From contig CM039465.1 in the NCBI GenBank assembly GCA_022414725.1, positions 22,753,049 through 22,817,048 on the forward strand: a stretch of 64,000 nt of DNA, read 5' to 3'. The position numbers and the translations under genes were made by a program. Positions 1 through 9,250 of the stretch are shown in pieces. Position 1 is the stretch's first letter; every line of letters starts with the position of its first letter. The stretch comes from Microglena sp. YARC. Taxonomy: Eukaryota > Chlorophyta > Chlorophyceae > Chlamydomonadales > Chlamydomonadaceae. The notes below the pieces were generated by a model. The model was not told the origin of the DNA and searched no databases. It was given only the letters and a program-made list of their open reading frames with translations.

Positions 1-537
1 AGTTGTCTTTCTTCTTTTCTGGGTTGCTCCCTGCTTTTGGCTTGTTTTTGCAGTTTCTCCCTTAGTTTGCTTCCCCTAGTTCAGTTTCCTCCCTTAGTTG
101 CCTCCTTAGTTTCCTCCTCAGTTGCCTCCTTAGTCCCCCCCCCCCCCCCCCCCGTCCCCCCTTTTTTTCTCTTAGTTTCTTGCATAGTTTTCCTTTTAGT
201 CCTCCTTAGTTTGCATCTCCTCTTTCAGTCTTCTGATCCGGTGACAGTTAGAGGTTGCAATGTTTTGGCCCCCCCCTTCATAGGTCTTTTTCCTTAGTAG
301 TCCTAGCCCCTTCTCTTGGGCTTCCTGTTTTTGGCTTCTTCCTTGCCTCTCTGGTTTGTTTGTCTTCTGTTCCCGTCCTCCTTTGTCCCTTACGTCGCCC
401 AGGTGGTGTCCGTCTCTTAGCTGTCCCTTAGCCGTTCTTGACTTTTTCTTTGGTCTTTTCTCCTTGGTCACAAAGGGCTAGGTTTTATCAGTTGCGCCTT
501 TTCCTGGTTCCCCCCTTTGTAAAAAAAAAAAAAAAAA
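1..537 (+). mobile_element. LINE-A 3' UTR and poly(A) tail (5' end lies outside the window)
   Basis: Non-coding 3' part of the LINE-A retrotransposon, matching the 3' ends at 27240-27831, 39240-39845 and, inverted, 24212-24830 and 43475-44080. It contains the family's poly-C tract (about 137-153) and a pyrimidine-rich stretch. It ends with ACAAAGGG (470-477) and CCCTTTGT (513-520), which can pair as a stem, followed at once by 17 A. The A-run abuts LINE-A coding sequence (538 onward), so this is the tail of a copy inserted into another LINE-A. Confidence 0.85.
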
Positions 538-1827
538 CTGTCAATGCTCGGGACTTTTATAGTGCTGATTCCTCTTTTGGACTGTATCGTCCAAACCCTC
601 ACATCAACCAGGCTAACCAGGATCTTTTGCTCACATCCCTCCCTCGTCCCCTCCCCCCTAGTTATGCAGCCCTTGCAGAAGGTGTCAATGGCGATGGCCT
701 AATCACATCAGAGGAGATGGACCTTGCCATACGCTCTGCTTCTCGAGGCTCCAGTCCAGGTTATTTTTTTTATTTTTTTATTTCCCCTTTGAAGTCTACA
801 ATGCGTTCCATGAAGAACTGTCCCCGATCCTTCAAAGGGTTTTCAACTCTGCCTTCCAAGATCAAGTTAACTCGGCCCCCCTAGCACCCCTCCTTCAGGG
901 AACCATCTGCTTCTCCACAAGACTGGTCAGCCCCAAGACTCCCTCGCAGGTTACCGTCCTATCACCCTTCTCAATTGCGACCTTAAGCTGATCCTTTTGA
1001 TCATGGCTCACCGGCTGCAACGCCCACTGGAATATCTCATCGACGTCACTCAATCAGCTTTCCTCCGTGGCAGAGACATCAGTGACAACATCCGCTATCA
1101 CCTAGGCTTGGCTGCGCGCTTGAAAGAGCTTGGCTTACCAGGCTGGTTGCTGCATTCTGACCTCACTAAAGCTTATGATTCTGCCAACAGGGGATGGCTC
1201 CTAAAGACAATGTCAGCCATGGGATTCAATAGTGCAGGCATCACGCGCTGGTGCGATATCCTCATGAATGGCAGCTCTACGCGAGTGCGTCTCAACGGTT
1301 TCTTCACTACCTCCTTCCCCAACACTTCCGGCTTTCCCTCAGGGTGGGGCCTTGAGCTGTAATCAATGGGTCATCATCTTTGAGCCCTTCATCACCTACA
1401 ATAACCAACTGAGATCTTGTGGAACTCTGCAATCCTTCCGTCTTCCCTCAGGAGAGTTGGCCCCAGCCACCCTCTCGTTTGCTGACGATGGCAAGCACTT
1501 TGTCCTCAACCCAGCCACAGATGGGCCTATCATCAAGGAGACATACGTCGTAGCCAATTCGGCTGGCTTACCCGCCCAGTCTGTTCCCAAGACCCGTCTT
1601 CTGCTTCTTGAACTTCCCCCAGACATACCCCTCCCAGCAGATCTGGACCCCGCCCTTGGCACCCATCACTTGACTGGTTATCACCTCCATCCACCAGACA
1701 CACCTCACAGATTGCTGGGCGTGCCGTTCAGTACAGACACTGCCCTTTGCAAGGCTGCAGCCTACCAGCACATGCCCCATAGCATCTCACGTGCAGCAGC
1801 TCCATGGCTCTCACGCAATCTCAATGT
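538..1827 (+). pseudogene. LINE-A ORF2 remnant: linker and reverse transcriptase domain
   Basis: Broken coding sequence of a non-LTR retrotransposon reverse transcriptase. Readable motifs in order are an EEMDLAIRSASRGSSPG block (RT start), YRPITLLNCDLKLI, QSAFLRGRDISDNI (conserved LINE QtGF/gR/dNi block), SDLTKAYDSANRGWL (first catalytic Asp, A motif), a degraded GfrQG block near 1330-1350, and SFADDG at about 1470-1490 (catalytic F/YADD). The frame shifts near 890 and again near 1345, where the RQG motif is disrupted. Around 770-790 a T-rich substitution replaces codons that are intact in the related sequence at 12770. The DNA upstream (endonuclease) has been replaced by an inserted 3' end. 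The family is clearly an L1-like LINE; this copy cannot be active. Confidence 0.85.
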
Positions 1828-1955
1828 CTTGTCTTAGCGGACTTTTGGTCCATGTCCTCTAGTCTTCTTCTTTGGTTTTTCTTCCTTGGTCACATAGGGG
1901 TAGGTTTTATCAGATGTTCCCTTTCCTGGTTCCTCCCTATGTAAAAGAAAAAAAA
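1828..1955 (+). mobile_element. NAT-B 3' end, 5'-truncated insertion
   Basis: A ~128 bp fragment that is only the NAT-B 3' terminus: GTCTTAGCGGACTTTTGG, the ACATAGGG/CCCTATGT pair and an A-rich tail. It interrupts the LINE-A ORF. The uninterrupted target is readable at 21320-21345, and a short duplication (about AATGT) can be drawn at the borders, partly merged with the A-run. Confidence 0.8.
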
Positions 1956-1975
1956 TGTTATTGCAAGGGCGCATG

Positions 1976-2494
1976 TTTTTTTGATTTGTTTTTTTTTACA
2001 TAGGGAGGAACGAGGAAAGGGAACATCTGATAAAACCTAGCCCTATGTGACCAAGGAAGAAAAACCAAAGAAGAAGACTAGAGGACATGGACCAAAAGTC
2101 CGCTAAGACAAAAGATCCAAGACAAAAGACGAAAAGACTAGGGGACAAAAGAACGAGGGACACAAACTAATTACTAAGAGGACAAAGTACAAAGGGCCTT
2201 CCGAGCACCACCCCCACCTCCAAGCAACATTGTTCCTCCCCAACCAATAAAACACCACTGTAACCTCCAAGAGCAACACAGAAAAAGAAGGAAAGGCATG
2301 CACCCGAAGGTCTTGCTGATCTAAGATTAAAACACTGCAGGGCATCACTCCTGTAACAGGCCAGTGCATCAGGGCATCACTCCTGTAGCAAACCAGCACA
2401 TACTCTCAGCAGCCTAGTAACATGATGCTAGGTCACCCATGCAGATCAGCAAGCTCTGCATAGACGACCAGAGCGGGGCATGCAACAAAAAAAA
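1976..2494 (-). mobile_element. NAT-B, 5'-truncated, inverted
   Basis: Begins with T-runs and ACATAGGGAGGAAC, the reverse complement of the NAT-B tail. It continues through the internal region that also occurs at 6570-7070 and stops after GCATGCAAC. It lies 20 bp from the preceding NAT-B insertion in the same LINE-A ORF, so two insertions in opposite orientation struck almost the same target. It carries an ~80-codon hydrophobic reading frame (98 codons in this copy) that is also open in other NAT-B copies (4684, 6693). I do not regard this as proven coding. Confidence 0.8.
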
Positions 2495-3358
2495 ATGTTG
2501 CTATGCAATGCTTGGCTTCCAAGTTCATCTTCCAGGCTAACTTTGCATCACCACCAGCGCCTCTCCGCCAGCAGTTGCAATCTTCTCTCAATGCCTTTGT
2601 TGCAACCTCTAGCCTGCAGGAGGAGGAATCACCACGTCCAGGACACCTCTTCCCCCGCTTCGGGACAGCCGTCCTTCCTTTTCATCGAGGAGGGCTTGCT
2701 GTACCCCATCTTGCTTCCCACTCGGCTGCTATGCTGGCCAAGACCACATGGCTCCTCTTCAGTTACACAGGTCACCCCTGGCAGCAGCTCTACCGTCACG
2801 AGATTTCTTGGGCTGTGCGCCTTCCTCCAGGTCAGGCAAGTGGATACCATGCCCTGGTTACCGCCCCGTCTTCTGTGGACATCGCCTCAATCACCACCAA
2901 CTTGGCCCGGGAAAGTGCAGAGGCTTTTCTCCTGCTGAACATTCGTAGAATTATCGCTTCCGCCCATGCAGTGCCCCCAATCCATCCTACTGGGAAACCA
3001 CCTTCAACAACACCCCTCCTTTTCCGTCCATGCCCATCACCTCAAACCAAGTGCTCTCCTCCCAAGCACTCTCGTGGCACCGTCTCAAGGACATCCGCTC
3101 AGCTCATCAACAACGAGCTCACCTCCCTCCCGCTGCTGTCCAAGACCTTGACTTCATCCTCTCCTCTCTGCCAGACCCCTGGCGGGATGCTGTCCTCCTT
3201 CCTGAACTTCCACCTCCCAAATGGAAGCTCTTTCCCGCTGTGGCCCCTGCTGGTCCCCTTGCAGAGGGGCCAGATCCCCTCACTGGAGAGGACCGTCTTT
3301 GGGAGGTCTGGCCCTCTGGCCGGTTACACCCTCTCACCCTTCCTGCCCTTCCCCCCTT
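2495..3358 (+). pseudogene. LINE-A ORF2 remnant: region downstream of RT
   Basis: Continues the ORF cut at 1827. The protein reads MQCLASKFIFQANF, then HRGGLAVPHLASHSAAML, WQQLYRHEIS and LSWHRLKDIRS, a segment repeated in every LINE-A copy (for example 21350-22180 and, inverted, 34400-35250). The GGLAVP-like block and its place after RT match the thumb/connection region of L1-like ORF2. Frames change at single-base indels (for example near 2940 and 3180), so it is not translatable as one protein. Confidence 0.8.
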
Positions 3359-3571
3359 TGTCCTCCTAGTAATTAGTTTGTGTCCCTCGTTCTTTCGTCC
3401 CCTAGTCTTTTCGTCTTTTGTCTTGGATCATTTGTCTTAGCGGACTTTTGGTCCATGTCCTCTAGTCTTCTTCTTTGGTTTTTCTTCCTTGGTCACATAG
3501 GGCTAGGTTTTTATCAGATGTTCCCTTTCCTGGTTTCCTCCCTATGTAAAAAAAAAAAAAAAAAAAAAAAA
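3359..3571 (+). mobile_element. NAT-B 3' end, 5'-truncated insertion
   Basis: About 213 bp starting CTTTGTCCTCCTAGTAATTA and ending in the NAT-B hairpin (ACATAGGG 3495-3502, CCCTATGT 3540-3547) and 24 A. It splits the LINE-A ORF between CTTCCCCC and AAGGACACC; the uninterrupted site is visible at 22305-22330. Confidence 0.85.
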
Positions 3572-3871
3572 GGACACCCCCAAGCTGCCCTCATCACCCT
3601 ACGCAAGAAACCTCGAGAAGCATGGTTACGAGCAGACTTTGAGGAGCAGCTGATCCAGCAAGGCCTCCCCCCCCACCAGAGGCAAGAGCTCTTGGAACCA
3701 TGGCTGGTTGGTCTTTGGGAGGACCTCCAACTGGACCCAACAACATGGGGTCTCCACCTCCATGATGATACTGAGGTGAACCTTCTTGAACTCTCTGTGC
3801 GCCAAGCACGTCAGGCCCTTCTTCACCAACATATCATGCAACAAAGCCCCAGTTCCCACCATTTTGTGCCA
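3572..3871 (+). pseudogene. LINE-A ORF2 remnant: basic/helical segment
   Basis: Encodes the LRKKPREAWLRADFEEQLIQ to LSVRQARQALLHQHIMQQ segment found in all LINE-A copies, between the post-RT region and the CCHC knuckle. It is rich in Glu, Gln, Leu and Arg and probably helical; I recognise no named domain. It is cut at 3871 by a NAT-B insertion, and about 250 bp of ORF present in other copies (22620-22885) is missing on the far side. Confidence 0.75.
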
Positions 3872-5032
3872 GGTCCCTTCCTCCTCCTTCCTCCTCCCTC
3901 TCATAATCCTCCATCTCCTCCCTCTCATCCCTGCTCCTTCATTTCAGCTGCTGAGATACCTAGAAGACAAAGCTTTGAGGCGACTATTGGAGCTGGAGGT
4001 CCTTTTTTTCGCTCGCGAATTTTAGTGTTTTTTTGGCCTTAGGCAGGTGTTGTGCTGCTAAGACTCTATCCCTCTTTCTTGGATTCTCAGTCAGCAGGTC
4101 TCCTTTTGAAGGTCTGCATTGGTCAGCATCTTCTTGTTCTCTAATTCGAGACTTGTCGATCCTTGTGTGTGACATTGGTTGGAAACCATAGTGTTACAGT
4201 TTGTCTTAGCTTTTTGCTGCCCTAAGGGCTGGATAGTAGTTTTTGGGGGTGGATCTGCTGCTCCTGCCCTGAAGACTGTTTTTTGTTTGCTTTTTCCCGG
4301 ACCTTTTTATTAGTAGCATGCCCTGCTTTGGTCTTCTTCCTTACAGAGCTTGCTGGCCTGCATTGGAGAAGAAGTGGCATGCTACTTGACAGCTGAGCTG
4401 GGACGCCGGTCTGCTGATGGAGTGAAGCCCTGATGCGCTGGACTGTTATAGGAGTGATGCCCTGTACCGTGTTGTATCTTGCGTCTGCAGGTTCAGGAGG
4501 CTTACTTAGAAGCTACATAGTTTTTGTTACCTTGTTTGTGCTACCTTTGAACTGTAGGCATGCCGCGTTTGGTCGTCTTTGCAGAGCTTGCTAATCTGCA
4601 TGGGTGACCTAGCGACATGTTACTAAGAGTCTGTGCTGGTTTGCTAAAGGAGTGATGCCCTGATGCACTAGCCTGTTACAGGAGTGATGCCCCGCAGTGT
4701 TTTAATCTTAGATCAGCAAGACCTTCGGGTGCTTGCCTTTCCTTCTATTTCTGTGTTGCTCTTGGAGGTTACAGTGGTGTTTTATTGGTTGGGGAGGAAC
4801 AGTGTTGCTTGGAGGTGGGGGTGGTGCTCGGAAGGCCCTTTGTCTTCTGTCCTCCTAGTAATTAGTTTGTGTCCCTCGTTCTTTTGTCCCCTAGTCTTTT
4901 CGTCTTTTGTCTTCGGATCTTTTGTCTTAGCGGACTTTTGGTCCATGTCTTCTAGTCTTCTTCTTTGGTTTTTCTTCCTTGGTCACATAGGGCTAGGTTT
5001 TATCAGATGTTCCCTTTCCTGGTTCCTCCCTA

Positions 5033-5063
<31 letters not shown>
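3872..5063 (+). mobile_element. NAT-B copy with partial 5' monomer and complete 3' end
   Basis: Starts inside the 5' monomer (CTCCTTCATTTCAGCTGCTGA near 3930), passes through the unique leader (GGCCTTAGGCAGGTGTTGTG near 4036) and internal region, and ends in the hairpin (4985-4992 with 5028-5035) and a long A-run. There is no open frame longer than ~117 codons. This is a compact, non-coding retroelement that looks like a LINE reduced to promoter plus tail. Confidence 0.8.
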
Positions 5064-5224
5064 GACAAGACGAACCTCAAGTCTCCCTCCCTCTACGTGC
5101 AGGCTTTTTTCGCAGGTGTGGGAACGCCTCGCTGACAAGACTCTCCACCGTCCTTATACCATCACTTGCCGGAGCTTGCTTCATGGCACCCTGGGCTGCA
5201 ATGCGTTCATTGCTCATGTCCTTG
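5064..5224 (+). pseudogene. LINE-A ORF2 remnant before the CCHC knuckle
   Basis: A short stretch encoding WERLADKTLHRPYTITCRSL and LHGTLGCNAF, equivalent to 22885-23040. The next NAT-B insertion breaks it after GCTCATGTC, and it resumes at 7089 with GAGGACGCTTCC. Confidence 0.75.
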
Positions 5225-7088
5225 CTGGAGGTCCTTTTTTCGCCCTAGCAATGTCTGCTCTCCGGCCGCCTTATAACTTTGCTGCGAATCTGCTTCGGCC
5301 AATTCGGCCGGAGCGACTGCAATTTCGCGGCTATGGGAGCTGCTCAGTGCCCCATTTGAGTGTTACAGACGCTCATGCGGTCTAATCCGCTACTCTGCCC
5401 CCTCCAGAGGTCAGCATAAGAGGTCAGCCTACTGGAGGGGGGCAGGCTATTCTCTTCAAGTTAATTTGGGACCACCCGACCCCCATCCTTAGTACTTCAG
5501 AAGCAGCTCTCTCCTGATTCCCTTCTTCCGAGCCCCTCCCACTTCCTCCTTCCTCTCAGAATCCTCCATCTCCTCCCTCTCATCCCTGCTCCTTCATGTC
5601 AGCTGCTGAGATACCTAGTAGACAAAGCTTTGAGGCGACAATTGGAGCTGGAGGTCCTTTTTTTGGCGATTATTTAGTGTTTTTTGGCCTTAGACAGGTG
5701 TTGTGCTGATGAGACTCATTCCCTCTTTCTTGAATTCTCAGTCAGCAGGTCTCCTTATGAAGGTCTGCATTGGTCAGCATCTTCTTGTTCTCTAATTAGA
5801 GACTTGCCGATCCTGGAGTGTGACATTGGTTGGAAACCATAGCGATACAGTTTGTCTTAGCATTTTGCTGCCCAAGAGGGCTGGATAGTAGTTTTTGGGG
5901 GTGGATCTGCTGCTCCTGCCCTGAAGACTGTTTTTGTTTGCTTTTTCCCGGACCTGTTTATCAGTAGCATGCGCTGCTTTGGTCTTCTTCCTTACAGAGC
6001 TTGCTGGTCTGCATTGGAGAAGAAGTGGCATGCTACTTGACAGCTGAGCTGGCACGCCGGTCTGCTGATGGAGTGATGCCCTGATGCACTGGACTGTTAT
6101 AGGAGTGATGCCCTGTACCGTTTTTTTTTTTTTTTTTTTACATAGGGAGGAACCAGGAAAGAAAAAATATGATAAAACCTAGCCTGTGTTGTGTCTTGCG
6201 TCTGCAGGTTCAGGAGGCTTACTTAGGAGCTACATAGTTTTTGTTACCTTGTTACCGCTACCTTTGAACCGTAGACATGCCGCGTTTGGTTGTCTTTGCA
6301 GAGCTTGCTGATTTGCATCGGCGACCTAGTGGCTTGATACTAGGCTGCTGATAGACTGCGCTGACATGCTAATGGAGTGATGCCCTGATGCACAGGCTAC
6401 CGGTTTATTTGCTAGCTGCTTTAGTGCGCCTTTAAGGTTTTTCCTTGCTGGTCAGTGGATCTTGTGGGTGTTCTACCCTTTCACCGTCCAGGACGTTTTC
6501 TAAGGAGTTTGATTTGCTTCTTTAGATTTTTTTTTAGTTACCTAGTTAGTGTTAGCTTTGGCCCTGTCCTGTTTTTTGTTGCATGCCGCGTATGGTCGCT
6601 TTGCAGAGCTTGCTGATCTGCATGGTTGACCTAGCGACATGTTACTAGGCTGCTGAGAGTCTGTGCTGGTTTGCTAAAGGATTGATGCCCTGATGCACTG
6701 GCCTGTTACAGGAGTGATGCCCTGCAGTGTTTTAATCTTAGATCAGCAAGACCTTCGGGTGCATGCCTTTCCTTCTTTTTCTGTGTTGCTCTTGGAAGTT
6801 ACAGTGGTGTTTTATTGGTTGGGGAGAAACAGTGTTGCTTGGAGGTGGGGGTGGTGCTCGGAAGGCCCTTTGTCCTTTGTCCTCCTAGTAATTAGTTTGT
6901 GTCCCTCGTTTCTTTTGTCCCCTAGTCTTTCGTCTTTTGTCTTGGATCTTTTGTCTTAGCGGACTTTTGGTGCATGTCTTCTAGTCTTCTTCTTTGGTTT
7001 TTCTTCCTTGGTCACATAGGGCTAGGTTTTATCAGATGTTCCCTTTCCTGGTTCCTCCCTATGTAAAAAAAAAAAAAAAAAAAAAAAA
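5225..7088 (+). mobile_element. NAT-B copy with one complete 5' monomer, interrupted
   Basis: Contains a complete ~424 bp monomer plus part of the next (5225-5675), the unique leader and internal region, and a 3' hairpin with A-run ending near 7088. An internal segment (about 6390-6590: GTTTTTCCTTGCTGGTCAG, GGACGTTTTC) is absent from the shorter copies, so the family has long and short internal variants. A second, inverted NAT-B tail sits inside it at 6121-6184. The element interrupts the LINE-A ORF between 5224 and 7089. Confidence 0.8.
6121..6184 (-). mobile_element. Very short inverted NAT-B tail insertion
   Basis: Only ~64 bp: a T-run, then ACATAGGGAGGAACCAGG and the reverse complement of the tail up to AAACCTAGCC. 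It interrupts CTGTACCG/TGTTGT of the surrounding NAT-B (compare 4465-4475). A retro-insertion this short contains little more than the 3' hairpin. Confidence 0.75.
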
Positions 7089-7566
7089 GGACGAGGACGC
7101 TTCCCAACGGGTCAACCAAGACGACCCCCCCTCCATAGTCTGCTCCAGCCCTGACTGCTTGCAGCTGCACACTGCTGACACACAATGTCTCACGCTTTCT
7201 TGGAATGCCCTGATTCTGCCCCTGTCATAGACTGGCTCCTTTCCACTTGGGAGACCCTCACCGGTGGGCAGCGCCTTCCTCGTTGCCCCTTCTTCCTCCT
7301 CGCTGACGACCTCACCCTTTGGCCTCGGACACCCCCTCCTCCCTCTACCCTAAGGTTGTGGTCCTTCCTGCGTATAACCACCTTGGGCGCGATATGGCAG
7401 GTCCGTTCGTCCCGGGCTGACAGACTGGACCATTCTGAGCCCCTTCACCACAAGGCTATCTGCCTTGCCCTTGGCCGCCTTCACCAAGCCATCGCCAGGG
7501 ACTGGATGCGTACCCAGACGGATCTTCGAAACCTTGATAATGGCGCCTTCTGTCAAGATTGGTGGC
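7089..7566 (+). pseudogene. LINE-A ORF2 remnant: CCHC knuckle and start of C-terminal region
   Basis: Resumes the ORF cut at 5224. It encodes the Cys/His cluster CSSPDCLQLHTADTQ...SHAFLECP (pattern C-x4-C ... H-x4-C, the zf-RVT-like knuckle after LINE reverse transcriptases), then LTGGQRLPRCPFFLL and the ITTLGAIWQVRSSRADRLDH block. An extra base pair or two in ACACACAATGTC shifts the frame inside the knuckle. It stops at GATTGGTGGCG, where an inverted LINE-A begins with a T-run. Confidence 0.75.
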
Positions 7567-8708
7567 GTTTTTTTTTTTTTTTTTTTTTACAAAGGGGGAA
7601 CCAGGAAAAGGCGCAACTGATAAAATCTAGCCCTTTGTGACCAAGGAGAAAAGACCGAAGAAAAAGTCAAGAACGGCTAAGGGACAGCTAAGGGACGGAC
7701 TCCACCTGGGCGACGTAAGGGACAAAGGAGGACGGGAACAGAAGACAAACAAACCAGAGAGGCAAGGAAGAAGCCAAAAACAGGAAGCCCAAGAGAAGGG
7801 CTAGGACTACTAAGAAAAAAGACCTATGAAGGGGGGGGCCATAACATTGCAACCTCTAACAGTCACCGGATCAGAAGACTGAAAGAGGAGATGCAAACTA
7901 AGGAGGACTAAAAGGAAAACTATGCAAGAAACTAAGAGAAAAAAAGGGGGGGGGGGGGGGACTAAGGAGGCAACTGAGGAGGAAACTAAAGAGGCAAATA
8001 AGGGTGGAAACTGAACTAGGGGAAGCAAACTAAGGGAGAAACTGCAAAAACAAGCCAAAAGCAGGGAGGCAACCAGAAAAGAAGAAGACAACTGGAAGCA
8101 AAGCGAAAACCTAAAAGACTGGTCTGGGCAGGTAAACAACAGGAATGAAGACAGAGACAGTATCAAGATCTAGATCTTGATCTGGATCTTAGCGCAGATC
8201 TGGACCTTGATCTTGGTCCAGATCTAGCCCCAGATCTGGAACGTTGTCGAGTGCTGTGTCCAAATCTGGAACCTGATCCTGATCTGGGGCAGGGTCTTGA
8301 TCTTGGGCTTGGGCTGGAACTAGGTCAGGGTCAAGATCGGGGCCTAAAGCTGGGGCTTGGGCGGGACCTAGGTCAGGGTCTAGAACAGGGTCTAGAGCTC
8401 GGGAATGGGCTGGGTCTGGGTAAGGGTCTAGAGCAAGGTCTAGATCCGGGTAATGGGCTGGATCTGGGTCAGGGTCTAGATCAGGGTCTAGAACTAGGGC
8501 TTGGCTAGGTCTGGGATTGGGTCTGGGATTTGTAGGGAGCGCTGGGCCATGGGGATTGTCATTTCCATGGTGCGGGTATCAGGCTCCTGGTCACCGGGAG
8601 TGACCCCAATCATGGTGCAAAAGATCGGGGGGGTGGCCCATAAGCTTGCGAAGGAAGCCACTGTGAGAGAGCAATCTAGGCCACGATGTCAGCGAGGCGT
8701 ACCCACAC
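7567..8708 (-). mobile_element. LINE-A 3' half (C-terminal repeat and 3' UTR), internally deleted
   Basis: Minus strand: from the T-run (7567 onward) back through the 3' UTR, the G-run (RNA-sense poly-C) at 7946-7960, the Asp-Pro/Asp-Leu coding repeat (about 8190-8525) and the conserved C-terminal ORF to GGCCACG at 8685. The next 21 bp (8688-8708) match ORF sequence that normally lies more than 400 bp further upstream, and then the 5' monomer begins. In element orientation the order is monomer, 21 bp of ORF, then 3' part. This is an internally deleted or template-switched copy, and the best evidence that the monomer can head LINE-A as well as NAT-B. Confidence 0.75.
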
Positions 8709-9250
8709 GCCTTAAAGCTTCGTCTACTAGGTATCTCAGCAGCTGACATGAAGGAGCAGGGATGAGAGGAGGAGATGGAGGATTCTGAGAGGAAGGAGGA
8801 AGTGTGGTGGGGCTCGGAAAGGGAACAGGACAGAGGCTGCTTCTGAAGTACTAAGGATGGGGGTCGGCGTGTCCCAAATTAACTTGAAGAGAATAGCCTC
8901 CCCCTCCAGTAGGCTGACCTCTTATGCTGACCTCTGGAGGGGGCAGAGTAGCGGATTAGACCGCATGAGCGTCTATAACACTCAAATGGGGCACTGAGCA
9001 GCTCCCATAGCCGCGAAATTTGCAGTCGCTCCAGCCGAATTGGCCGAAGCAGCTTCGCAGCAAAGTGTTATAAGGCGGCCGGAGAGCAGACATTGCTAGG
9101 GCGAAAAAAGGACCTCCAGCTCCAATTGTCGCCTTAAAGCTTCGTCTCTAGGTATCTCAGCAGCTGACATGAAGGAGCAGGGATGAGAGGGAGGAGATGG
9201 AGGATTCTGAGAGGAAGGAGGAAGTGGGTGGGGCTCGGAAGTGGGTGGGG
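8709..9250 (-). repeat. 5' monomers (about 1.3 units), inverted
   Basis: Reverse complement of the ~424 bp monomer in the array at 28556-29575. It contains CTGCTCCTTCATGTCAGCTG and the GGAGCTGGAGGTCC block twice (near 8740 and 9110-9180). It is contiguous with the minus-strand LINE-A at 7567-8708 and forms its 5' end. The far edge abuts a plus-strand NAT-B leader at GTGGGTGGGGCTC. Confidence 0.75.

Noticed and set aside
4684..5037. NAT-B 'protein' VLILDQQDLRV...WRWGWCSEGP, open in several copies
   Set aside because: Short, hydrophobic, with different starts and ends in each copy, and extending into the tail. Shared ancestry explains why it stays open; I kept it only as a remark.
8251..8508. 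LGQGLDLGLG-type repeat proteins on the strand opposite to LINE-A (also 24907, 32783, 44169)
   Set aside because: They are antisense shadows of the Asp-Pro/Asp-Leu coding repeat; they appear wherever that repeat does and have no independent start context.
7089..8708. Twin-priming inversion of one LINE-A
   Set aside because: Twin priming inverts the 5' part and leaves the poly(A) at the outer end; here the poly(A) lies in the middle. An inverted insertion into another copy, or a later inversion, fits better.
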